NCBI RefSeq assembly: GCF_040954835.1
Contig: NC_090709.1
Span: forward strand, 45,516,490 to 45,580,489
Source: Lepisosteus oculatus
Taxonomy: Eukaryota > Chordata > Actinopteri > Semionotiformes > Lepisosteidae
Reading direction: 5' to 3'
DNA: 64,000 bases
The notes below the pieces were generated by a model, which did not search any database, was not told the DNA's origin, and saw only the letters and a list, made by a program, of their open reading frames with translations. Shown here one piece after another: positions 11,243 through 20,800 of this stretch (the stretch's first letter is position 1; the number at the start of each line of letters is the position of its first letter). Position numbers and translations under genes: made by a program.

Positions 11243-11435
11243 GGATACACCCTGGACAGGACAGCAGTCCATCACAGGACACACACACACTCACACACCC
11301 TGGACAGGACACCAGTCCATCACAGGACACACACACACTCACACACCCTGGACAGGACACCAGTCCATCACAGGACACACACACACACTCACACACACTG
11401 GACAGGACACCAGTCCATCACAGGACACACTCACA
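11243..11435. repeat. Minisatellite of about 47-bp units
   Basis: Units with CCTGGACAGGACACCAGTCC and a CA-rich spacer are repeated about four times. Similar CA-rich arrays are widespread in fish. It abuts the interspersed repeat at 11,436-11,590. Confidence 0.8.
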
Positions 11436-11590
11436 CCAGGGCCAATTTTCCCAGAAGCCCATTAACCCACTAGCCTGTCTCTGGACTGTGGAAGGAAACC
11501 AGACCAACACAGGAGAACATGCAAACTCCACACAGACAGCACTCCTGGCCCAGAATTGAAACCTGGGCCCCAGTGCTATTTATAGTGACC
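11436..11590 (+). mobile_element. Unclassified fish interspersed repeat
   Basis: The run GGGCCAATTTTCCCAGAAGC, CTGGACTGTGGAAGGAAACC and AACATGCAAACTCCACACAG is a phrase I recall from abundant fish repeats. The class is not established from this fragment. Confidence 0.5.
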
Positions 11591-11649
11591 CATGGGCATC
11601 TGGTTAGATTCCAAATGTCAGAAATAACTTAATGAACACAAACACATGA

Positions 11650-12211
11650 AAGGTTTTCTGAAAACTTTATTCAGAGTTGGAAAGTCGTGAAATACAAAGC
11701 ACCTTCATTCCTCTCTACACTCTCACCTTCCTCACCTGCGCTACAACACCTGCAGCCCGCAGTCTTCCTCCTGTCCACTGCTGGACAGGCCTCCTCTCCT
11801 GGGCCAGGAGCTCAGCGGTCTTCCTCCTTTCCACTGCTGGACAGGCCTCCTCTCCTGCGCCAGTCGCTCAGCGGTCTTCCTCCTGTCCACTGCTGGACAG
11901 GCCTCCTCTCCTGCGCCAGGAGCTCAGTGGTCTTCCTCCTGTCCACTGCTGGACAGGCCTCCTCTCCTGGGCCAGGAGCTCAGCGGTCTTCCTCCTGTCC
12001 ACTCCACTGCTGGACAGGCCTCCTCTCCTGGGCCAGGAGCTCAGCGGTCTTCCTCCTGTCCACTGCTGGACAGGCCTCCTCTCCTGGGCCAGGAGCTCAG
12101 CGGTCTTCCTCCTGTCCACTGCTGGACAGGCCTCCTCTCCTGGGCCAGGAGCTCAGCGGTCAGCGCAGCCACAGTCACCTCCTCCCAGCCTGTCCCGGGA
12201 CACCATGACAC
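11650..12211 (-). other. Terminal exon with 56-bp minisatellite and poly(A) signal
   Basis: On the reverse strand an acceptor TTTTCCAG precedes the exon (first base 12,211) and AATAAA lies at 11,671-11,666. The exon consists mainly of seven copies of a 56-bp unit (11,763-12,165; one copy carries a short extra segment). Because 56 is not a multiple of three, the unit reads in different frames in turn; one frame gives ELLAQERRPVQQW. Upstream exons of this transcript were not identified, so it may be a non-coding RNA or the end of an unknown gene. Confidence 0.4.
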
Positions 12212-12296
12212 CTGGAAAACAGAGAAACATGTAGCCTCAGAACAGCTTACACAATTTAATGTGCTTTTTTCTGTAGGGGGAACATACTATTGTACT

Positions 12297-12480
12297 AACA
12301 AGAACAACCACAAAGGAGAGGCCATGTGGTTCATGGAGCCTGTTCAGTCGTTAGCAGCTAATTGATTCCAGGAGCTCATCCAGCTGTGTCTGGAGAGAAG
12401 CCAGGCTTCCACCACAGGGCTGGGCAGCTTGTTCCACACCCCCACCACCCTCTGTGTAAAGAGCCTTCTGTCCTGACTGG
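12297..12480 (-). mobile_element. CR1/L2-type LINE 3' fragment
   Basis: The reverse strand encodes a degraded form of the LINE C-terminal end (LYTEGGGGVEQAAQPCGG in a shifted frame) followed by the TAGCTGCTAACGACTGAACAG 3' UTR region. Confidence 0.55.
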
Positions 12481-13648
12481 GATGTCAAACTGGCTTCAGC
12501 AGCAGGCCTGGGTGGCGAATTAGCAGTAATATTAAACAAAATTTACACATTTCTTGCTGCCCATAACATCGTTATTCCATCCGACACCTATGTGGAAATG
12601 TATCATTTAAGAACATTATTTGGTGTTCAGTCCTGCCTGTAGGAGACATGTCTAGATTTTTTTTTTAAAAAAAAAGGTCAGCTGCAATCAACGTTTTATG
12701 CTTGCTCATTTTGGTCCTGGTAAGTTCATTAAGATAACTTCTCAATTGTGAAGCCAGATATTGAAGATGAAAGAGTGTTAATTCGCGCCTGCCCGAGTTC
12801 AGGGTTATGATTGGTTATCGTACCAAAGCCCAGTGCGCAAACACACAAATACAGCGCGATTGAGACAGTTAGTGACTATTACATGTAAAAGACTTTTCCC
12901 CCTGCTTGTCTAATTGGATTTAGAGCCGAACCGGCAAAAAAAGGAGGATTGTCGCGTAGTACAGTAATAGGAAATAGACGTTCTTCATTAATTTTTTGCT
13001 TTCTTGCAATCTTCTCGGTGTTTTTATATCTTGCAAGTGGACACAGAGCCGTGCACTGCTGGACAGGAAACCGTCTCATTCCAGACGGAACAAAACTGTG
13101 CGCCTCTCCTTCAGGGCTGTGCATGTCACGTCACGTCACGTCATCCATGTAACTGCCCTCGTGTGTGTCTGACCCTTGTCGAGCGGGCTGTAAGAGTCTC
13201 TTCCCCGAGCGCGGGCTGACACTGGGGACCCCGGGCTACAGCAGCTCTGTAAGCAGAGGTGTGGGGCGCACGATTTGCGCTCCGGACGCGTAACACCTGT
13301 CACGGCTCCTGCTGTTCGAGAATTCAACGGACGTGACGTCACGGACCCTTGACGTAACTGGCGTTAAAACAGCTAAATTCACAACGATACATGTGGTCCG
13401 ATCTCGTACATAAAAACACGGAGCTCGAAGTTGGCACTTGTGAATCTAGGTCTTATAAGTCAGGAACTGGCACCCCGTATCACATGGCTAACTCTGTTCA
13501 GTTGAGAGCCAGAGACGTGATCATTATGTGCATTTTAAAAAATAAACAAATAAATCCAACTGTAAACTATTAGCCATCGCTAGAATGAAATGATAAAGGC
13601 CACACAGACTTACCCCGGATTTTGAGCGTGAAGTCCGCCTGCAGTGCA

Positions 13649-14367
13649 GTCTTTTTTTAAAATAATTTTTATTAAATGTATGAAGAATTTACAAATACAA
13701 ATGCAACCAGAGGATCAATATAGGTACATGAAAACAAACAGAATCAGAAAAACAAACAATTAACCGCCAGAGGTAATAAGTAAATTATGTGATTAAATTG
13801 TATTTCTTACATATATCATATGTTTTCCGTGCTTTATTATTTCTCACATTTTTAATAGAATTTAGTGTTTCAGCTCCACCTCAAAAGAACTAAAAAGGGG
13901 AGGATTATTAGACCATTTAGATTTATGGATGTGAAATTTACCAAGAACGATTAATAAATTGACTATAAATACATGTTATTTTTCCAAATTTTCTACTAAA
14001 CAGTACAATAAAATATCAAAATCATTCAATCTAAAAAACACCTTTAACTGCCTGCAAACAAAACTCTGTAAATCCGTCCAAAACAGTTTCACAAACCTAC
14101 ACCTAACAAATAAATGCACCAAAGATTCCTTTTCAGCCCAACAAAAAACACACAGATCATCCTGCTCATGCTTAAATTTAAAGAGTACTAATTTCACTGG
14201 ATAAAATTTATGAATAATTTTAAACGATATCTCTTTAACTTTATTTGTAATACAAAATCTATCAGGAATTGTCCAAACTAACTTCCAGTTTATATTTTCA
14301 AACATTGCATTCCAAAAAGACAAACAAGAAGGGATAAGATGGGGTTTACACAGATTTCTAATATGAG
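13649..14367 (-). mobile_element. 5'-truncated L1/Tx1-like LINE with target-site duplication
   Basis: The reverse strand encodes the C-terminal part of an L1-like ORF2: FCITNKVKEISFKIIHKFYP, then the zinc-knuckle-like CVFCWAEKESLVHLFVRCRF and a WTDLQSF motif. A stop and frameshift separate this from NLLIVLGKFHIHKSKW, the usual distal end. The element ends in an A-rich tail. Flanking copies of CGCCTGCAGTGCA (13,636-13,648 and 14,368-14,380) are the target-site duplication, extending imperfectly by three bases. It sits about 80 bp upstream of the GC box of promoter 1a and is shared by both arms. Confidence 0.85.
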
Positions 14368-14439
14368 CGCCTGCAGTGCAATCTGTCGACCACGATCTGT
14401 ACTTCCATTCCGTCTGTAAGACTTCTCTACAGGTTCCGC

Positions 14440-14599
14440 CCTCAGTCTGGTTAACTCTGGAGTGGGGCGGGGTTGTGAACATTGAGCCTCCGCCTTTTCA
14501 GTGTGGAGCAGAAAAAGGAGACAGAGTAGACCGGGGTGAGAAACTGGAGTGATATAGTGAGTGAACTGCCCCTCCCGAGGTGTCTGTCTGATTTATCAG
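14440..14599 (+). promoter_or_regulatory. Promoter and non-coding first exon 1a of receptor B
   Basis: A GC box (GGGGCGGGG near 14,464) precedes a segment ending CTGATTTATCAG with donor GTAAGA at 14,600. The exon carries no coding start and would splice to 17,860. It is closely similar to exon 1b; its 5' boundary is not determinable from sequence. Confidence 0.55.
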
Positions 14600-15839
14600 G
14601 TAAGAGCCGTTAACCCGAATTAATACCATTATTTTTAAAAGGTCTGTAGTTTTTTTTTTTTTTTTTTACCGATGTCAGGTTTAAGGTGCATCAGAAGCGC
14701 ATTCGGGGTCTGTGGGTCTGTCAGAGATGAAGTCGGACCCTCGTTTGCTACCGGTGTTGAGTCTCTGGGTGACAACAGCCCGCATGTTGTGAGATAAGTG
14801 TGGAATAAGAAGTTTGAAACCGGGGGCGACAGTATGTACGAGGGTAGGAGTTAGACTATCGTCCATCTCTGATCAGAAGAGTTTATTTTTCGCAATAAAC
14901 TGCGAGCTCTTACAAAGAGGCGTGACGAAGCGCGTCTCGTGAAGTCGTAGCTGTGTCCTTTTTAAAAAACTCTGAAAAAGTAATCGGTTTCTCATTGTGT
15001 CCTTCTTAAATTGCTCTGCAAATCAAGGGCCATTTAAAGATTCGACCCGTCTTTCGAGCCACCTATGTAAGAAAGTTGGGATTAACAACCTCCTGTGTCA
15101 CAAGACCATTGTTTTATATATATATGCTCAATCAGGGGTGCACACCAAGTCGATTACGGAGCGCTTGCCAGTCGATCGATCGATCGCAAGAATGTTTGGA
15201 GAGAAAATGAATGAGCTATTGGACTTTTTTTTCGGTAGCCTAAGAGTAGTTCAGGAGCGGGGCAGAGCTTCAGTAGTACCTTTCAAAATAAAAGTCCCCT
15301 AAACCCTGCTTCAGGAAACAAATTCCTGGACCACGACAAGTCACATTTCTAGCACAACAACAAGTTGTCCATCCTCGAAACTGGCTGGTTTGTGATATCG
15401 AGACCCACAGGTAATAGGAAATAGCCGTTCTTCATACATTTTTTGCTTTCTTGCAATCTTCTCAGTGTTTTTATGATTTGCGCTCCGGACGCGCAACGCC
15501 TGTCACAGCTCCTGCTGTTCGAGAATTCAATGGACGTGACGTCACGGACCCTTGACGTAACTGGCGTTAAAACAGCTAAATTCACAACGATACATGTAGT
15601 CTGATCCCGTACATAAAAACACGGAGCTCGAAGTTGGCACTTGTGAATCTAGGTCTTATAAGTCAGGAACTGGCACCCCGTATCAAATTCTAACTCTGAA
15701 ATTTTCAGTTTTAACTTAAAATAAAAACCGACTGCTGTGGTTTTGAGAGCAAGAGACGTGATTATTATGTGCATATTAAAATAAATAAATCCAACTGTAA
15801 CCTATGAGCCATCGCTAGAGCACGATATGTAAATTATGC

Positions 15840-16004
15840 TGCATTCTGATTGGTTAACTGGAGTGGGCGGGGTTATGTTATGTTAACAGAAGAGGAGGAG
15901 ACTGAATCGGGGTGAGAAACTGGAGTGATATGGTGAGTGAACTGCGCCTCCCGACCTGCACATATCTCTGCAAACCCTCCCGAGGTGTCTGTCTGATTTA
16001 TCAG
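15840..16004 (+). promoter_or_regulatory. Promoter and non-coding first exon 1b of receptor B
   Basis: An ATTGG (inverted CCAAT) box near 15,870 and a GGGCGGGG GC box precede an exon ending in CTGATTTATCAG with donor GTAAGA at 16,005. This copy lacks the LINE found before exon 1a, so it may be the less disturbed promoter. Use of either start is inferred. Confidence 0.55.
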
Positions 16005-16511
16005 GTAAGAGCCGTTAACCCGAACTAATACCTTTCTTTTTAAAAGGTCTGTAGTTTTATTTATTTTTTACCGATGTCAGGTTTAAGGTGCATCAGAAGC
16101 GCATTCAGGGTCTGTGGGTCTGTCAGAGATGAAGTCGGACCCTCGTTTGCTACCGGTGTTGAGTCTCTGGGTGACAACAGCCCGCATGTTGTGAGATAAG
16201 TGTGGAATAAGAAGTTTGAAACCGGGGGCGACAGTATGTACGAGGGTAGGAGTTAGACTATCGTCCATCTCTGATCAGAAGAGTTTATTTTTCGCAATAA
16301 ACTGCGAGCTCTTACAAAGAGGCGTGACGAAGTGCGTCTCGTGAAGTCGTAGCTGTATCCTTTTTTAAAAACTAATCGGTTTCTCATTGTTTCCTTCTTA
16401 AATTGCTCTGCAAATCAAGGGCCGTTTAAAGATTCGACCCGTCTTTCGAGCCACATATGTAAGAAAGTTGGGATTAACAATCTCCTGTATCACAAGACCA
16501 TTGTTTTATAT

Positions 16512-16746
16512 TGTAACGCTTACGGCCGACAGGTACTGTGTAAGAGCCGGCGTACCAGAGCATGTGACGTCACCACCCTTCCCTGTGATAGCAGGACCAC
16601 AGCCCCTGAGCTGTAGAGAGATCTCTCGTTGGCTCACCGGGCTGGGTCGCTGCAGAGTAACGCGGGAGTCCCGGGTTTAAACCCCCGACGGTGGGGGGCC
16701 GATCAATGCGGCAAGGGCCCCCGCCTGAGTCCCCGTTGCGTTACGG
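16512..16746 (+). mobile_element. tRNA-like non-autonomous insertion
   Basis: This segment is present in duplicated unit 2 but absent at the matching place in unit 1, so its edges are visible. It begins TGTAACGC and ends GCGTTACGG, which gives a short inverted repeat GTAACGC. Inside is a tRNA-like run with A-box-like TGGCTCACCGGGCTGG and B-box-like GGGTTTAAACCCCC. It may be a SINE or a MITE; the family is not known to me. Confidence 0.55.
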
Positions 16747-17497
16747 TATTTAGATGCTCTAAGTCAGGGGTGCCCACCAAGTCGATTACGGAGCGCTTGC
16801 CGATCGATCGATCGCAAGAATGTTTGGAGAGAAAATGAATGAGCTATTGGACTTTTTTTTTCGGTAGCCTAAAGAGTAGTTCAGTAGTGCAGTAGGCGAC
16901 GCTGGCTTGGCAGCACCTTTCAAAATAAAAGTCCCCTAAACCCTGCTTCAGGAAACAAACTCCTGGACCACGACAAGTCACATTTCTAACACAACAACAA
17001 GTTGTCCATCCTCGAAACTGGCTGGAATGTGATAACGAGACCCACAGGTAATAGGAAATAGCCGTTTTTCATTAATTTTTTGCTTTCTTGCAATCTTCTC
17101 GGTGTTTTTCTACAAGACAGGGGAGAAAAGGCACATTAACACAAAAGCGTTGGACCGCGATTTGCGAAACTTTTCACAACTCTTACATAAACAAAGCGGT
17201 CAACTACTAGTCTTTTCTTATAAATCTCAGCTTTTTGTTGACGCGCCTTTAGGCATCAAGTGGAATACTGCCTCATGAGCCAGGGGGAGCACCCCCCCAT
17301 CCCAGTGTCTTGTCTGTCTAATAGTGCCATTTAAAAAAGTCCTCAAGCAAGTTGAAGGTCAGGGGTTATGTTTAGTATGTGAAACACTTGGTCTGAACAT
17401 CATGGGCGCTGTTTTTAAAAAGCTGCTGAGTGCAGAACATGATTTTGTAATTCTTAATAATTTCACAAGATGATCGCAAGATAAAAAGAAAATTGTA

Positions 17498-17665
17498 GTT
17501 GGGACAGGAGGCCCTCTGTACACAGAGGGTGGTGGGGGTGGGGAACAGGTTGCCCAGCCCTGTGGTTGAAGCCGATACCCTGGCTTCTCTCCAGACACAG
17601 CTGGCTGCGATTCTGTGATCAATTAATTACTAACAACCAAACAGGCCAGATGGCCTTAAGTATGC
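17498..17665 (+). mobile_element. CR1/L2-type LINE 3' fragment
   Basis: This is a single copy of the unit later found in the tandem array, here with its own 3' UTR end (ATTACTAACAACCAAACAGG). It lies in the first intron of receptor B. Confidence 0.55.
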
Positions 17666-17859
17666 TCAACCTATTTTTACAGATTGTTTTCATCTTGTAT
17701 TCTTTAAAATATTCAGACATACACAGTCACCTGAGTGGCAGGTTAACAGTGTTATGGTCACTTTTAATGTGTATCTGATAGCAGAGATACTCTCTGGTAT
17801 GCTGAATTAAGTTTGGTTGGGTATAGAGATGTTTAATAATTATTTGTATTTTTTTGCAG

Positions 17860-20800
17860 ATCTCTGATCATGGAGCTGATGACACTCTTGGTTTTGGTTG
17901 CTGGGTTTTGCAATGTTGTTGGAGGTAGGGGCTTGAGAATCACTAATGTACTACATGGTATTCTACCAAAAGCAGTAAATCATATCAGTTATAACTCTTA
18001 CATGGGTAGGATTTCTGCTATCTCACATAGATAGTGTGGTGAAACAGTACAACTCTTTGAGATATTTAGGAGTATTTGGCTAATAGTAGATACACACGCA
18101 GTTTCTACTTTATGATTTTAAAAGAATTAGCCGTCATTCAAGATCTTTGTGTGAGGAAGTAAGCTCAGCCCTTGATTCTGTAACTTGTCAACCCTTTAGA
18201 AGCAGTAACTACACACAGTGTTAGCATGTCTCTCTCTCCAGTGTGTCTGTCAGGGGGTGTCTAGTTGTGTCACTGTGTCTCTCTCTCTCTCTCCATTGTG
18301 TATCTGTCAGGGGGTGTCTAGTTCTGTCGCTGTGTCTCTCTCTCCAGTGTGCGTCTGTCAGGGGGTGTCTAGTTGTGTTGCTGTGTCTCTCTCTCTGTCC
18401 AGTGTGTGTCTGTCAGGGGGTGTCTAGTTGTGTCACTGTCTCTCTCTCTCTTGTGTGTGTCTGTCAGGAGGTGTCTAGTTCTGTCACTGTCTCTCTCTCT
18501 CTTGTGTGTGTCTGTCAGGGGGTGTCTAGTTGTGTCACTGTCTCTCTCTCTCTTGTGTGTGTCTGTCAGGGGGTGTCTAGTTGTGTCACTGTGTGTGTCT
18601 CTCTCTCCAGTGTGTGTCTGTCAGGGGGTGTCTAGTTGTGTCACTGTCTCTCTCTCCAGTGTGTGTCTGTCAGGGGGTGTCTAGTTGTGTCACTGTGTCT
18701 CTCTCTCCAGTGTGTGTCTGTCAGGGGGTGTCTAGTTGTGTCACTGTGTCTCTCTCTCCAGTGTGTGTCTGTCAGGGGGTGTCTAGTTGTGTCACTGTGT
18801 CTCTCTCTCCAGTGTGTGTCTGTCAGGGGGTGTCCAGTTGTGTCGCTGTGTCTCTCTCTCTCCAGGGGGTGTCCAGTTGTCTCTGTGTCTCTCTCTCTCC
18901 AGGGGGTGTCTAGTTGTGTCGCTGTGTCTCTCTCTCCAGTGTGTGTCTGTCAGGGGGTGTCTAGTTGTGTCACTGTGTCTCTCTCTCCAGTGTGTGTCTG
19001 TCAGGGGGTGTCTAGTTGTGTCACTGTGTCTCTCTCTCCAGTGTGTGTCTGTCAGGGGGTGTCCAGTTGTGTCGCTGTGTCTCTCTCTCTCCAGGGGGTG
19101 TCCAGTTGTCTCTGTGTCTCTCTCTCTCCAGGGGGTGTCTAGTTGTGTCGCTGTGTCTCTCTCTCCAGTGTGTGTCTGTCAGGGGGTGTCTAGTTGTGTC
19201 ACTGTGTCTCTCTCTCTCTCCAGTGTGTGTCTGTCAGGGGGTGTCTAGTTGTGTCACTGTGTCTCTCTCTCTCCAGGGGGTGTCCAGTTGTCGGTGAAAT
19301 TTGGAGACTCTGTCAGGTTACCCTGTAAGAAAGATACCACTGCAGTCACCTCTGGAGAACAGCATGGCGTCAGGTGGCAGACAGATGATGTAGATTTTGT
19401 GTTGGAGTTCTTCAATGGATCGGTCATCCTTGGCCCCGGGTTCGAGACCATGGCTGAAGTCTCCAGAGAGAAGGTCGGACAGGGTGACCTCTCGCTGACT
19501 CTGCGCGGCGTGACATTCGCTCAAGAGAAAAACTACGAGTGCAGATACATCGATCGGGACAGAAACATGGAATTCCTGGGGAATGTGCGCCTGTCTGTGA
19601 GAGGTAAGAAGTAGCTGCTTGGTTCAAGAAGCTCACGCAGCTGTGTCTGGAGAGAAGCCAGGGTATCGGCTTCAACAACATCACCAGGCAGCTTGTTCCC
19701 CACCCCCACCCCCCTCTGTGTACAGAAGAGCCTCCTGTCCTGACTGGAGGAGCTCACCCAGCTGTGTCTGGAGAGAAGCCGGGGTATCGGCTTCAACCAC
19801 AGGGCTGGCCAGCCTGTTCCCCACCCCCACCCCCTTCTGTGTACAGCAGAGCCTCCTGTCCTGACTGGAGGAGCTCACCCAGCTGTGGCTGGAGAGAAGC
19901 CAGGGTATCGGCTTCAACCACAGGGCTGGGCAGCTTGTTCCCCACCCCCACCCCCCTCTGTGTACAGAAGAGCCTCCTGTCCTGACTGGAGGAGCTCACC
20001 CAGCTGTGTCTGGAGAGGAGCCAGGGTATCGGCTTGAACCACAGGGCTGGGCAGCTTGTTCCCCACCCCCACCCCCCTCTGTGTACAGTAGAGCCTCCTG
20101 TCCTGACTGGAGGAGCTCACCCAGCTGTGTCTGGAGAGAAGCCAGGATATCGGCTTCAACAACATCACCAGGCAGCTTGTTCCACACCCCCATTTCCCTC
20201 TGTGTACAGAAGAGCCTCCTGTCCTGACTGGAGGAGCTCACCCAGCTGTGTCTGGAGAGGAGCCGGGGTATCGGCTTCAACCACAGGGCTGGGCAGCTTG
20301 TTCCACACCCCCACCCCCCTCTGTGTAGAGAAGAGCCTCCTGTCCTGACTGGAGGAGCTCACCCAGCTGTGTCTGGAGAGAAGCCAGGGTATCGGCTTCA
20401 ACAACATCACCAGGCAGCTTGTTCCACACCCCCACCTCCCTCTGTGTACAGAATGAGGGCTTAAATTAATTTGGTTAAGGGTAAGTGAGGGGGGTGAAGG
20501 GATTCATCTGACATTGTGAACTGTGGGGTTTGTTACAGAGCTGCATTGTGAGTCTGGGGCTCGACCCAGATGAGGTTGTTGTCACGTGACCTACAGTAGT
20601 GCTGCACAGGAGAGGGTGATGGGACAAGACATGCCCTGACTCTTCTCACTCTTGGGAGTTTTTCCTTTCTGTGTGCAGGTCATGAAGAGAATGTCACTGT
20701 CACTAATGGACACCCTCTGAACATCAGTCTCTACACCAGAGGGTCTGTGAAGGTTCAGTTTACTCCTGAGGGCTCTGGAGTCTCTGTGCTAGTGTGTGCT

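Larger units (their letters stand above)
12964..17109. repeat. Tandemly duplicated promoter/first-exon block of receptor B
   Basis: GTAATAGGAAATAG followed by TTTTTTGCTTTCTTGCAATC occurs at 12,964, 15,411 and 17,048 and brackets two related units (about 13,274-15,409 and 15,472-17,046). Shared parts include a CRE octamer (13,334 and 15,537), a GC-box promoter and first exon, and a 61-residue reverse-strand ORF (14,681-14,866 and 16,083-16,268) whose two copies are identical in protein. Unit 1 carries a LINE and unit 2 a tRNA-like insertion. The block is copied intact in the other arm. Confidence 0.85.

Noticed and set aside
11677-12234. Two forward frames of 173 and 185 residues with CWTGLLS repeats
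   Set aside because: They are read-through of the 56-bp minisatellite on the strand opposite to the poly(A)-bearing exon.
15150-15190. GATC-rich palindromic run as a site-specific recombination site
   Set aside because: The GATCGATCGATCG run is a short simple repeat whose length differs between the two promoter units.
16600-16700. Functional tRNA gene
   Set aside because: A- and B-box-like parts exist but no clover-leaf with proper acceptor stem is visible, and the segment is part of an insertion.
18225-19297. Long overlapping frames rich in CVSL, VSSC and SGG
   Set aside because: They are translations of the splice-acceptor minisatellite and do not form a protein domain.
19622-20452. Array taken for a CRISPR
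   Set aside because: The 121-bp units are contiguous without unique spacers, derive from a LINE tail and lie in a vertebrate intron.
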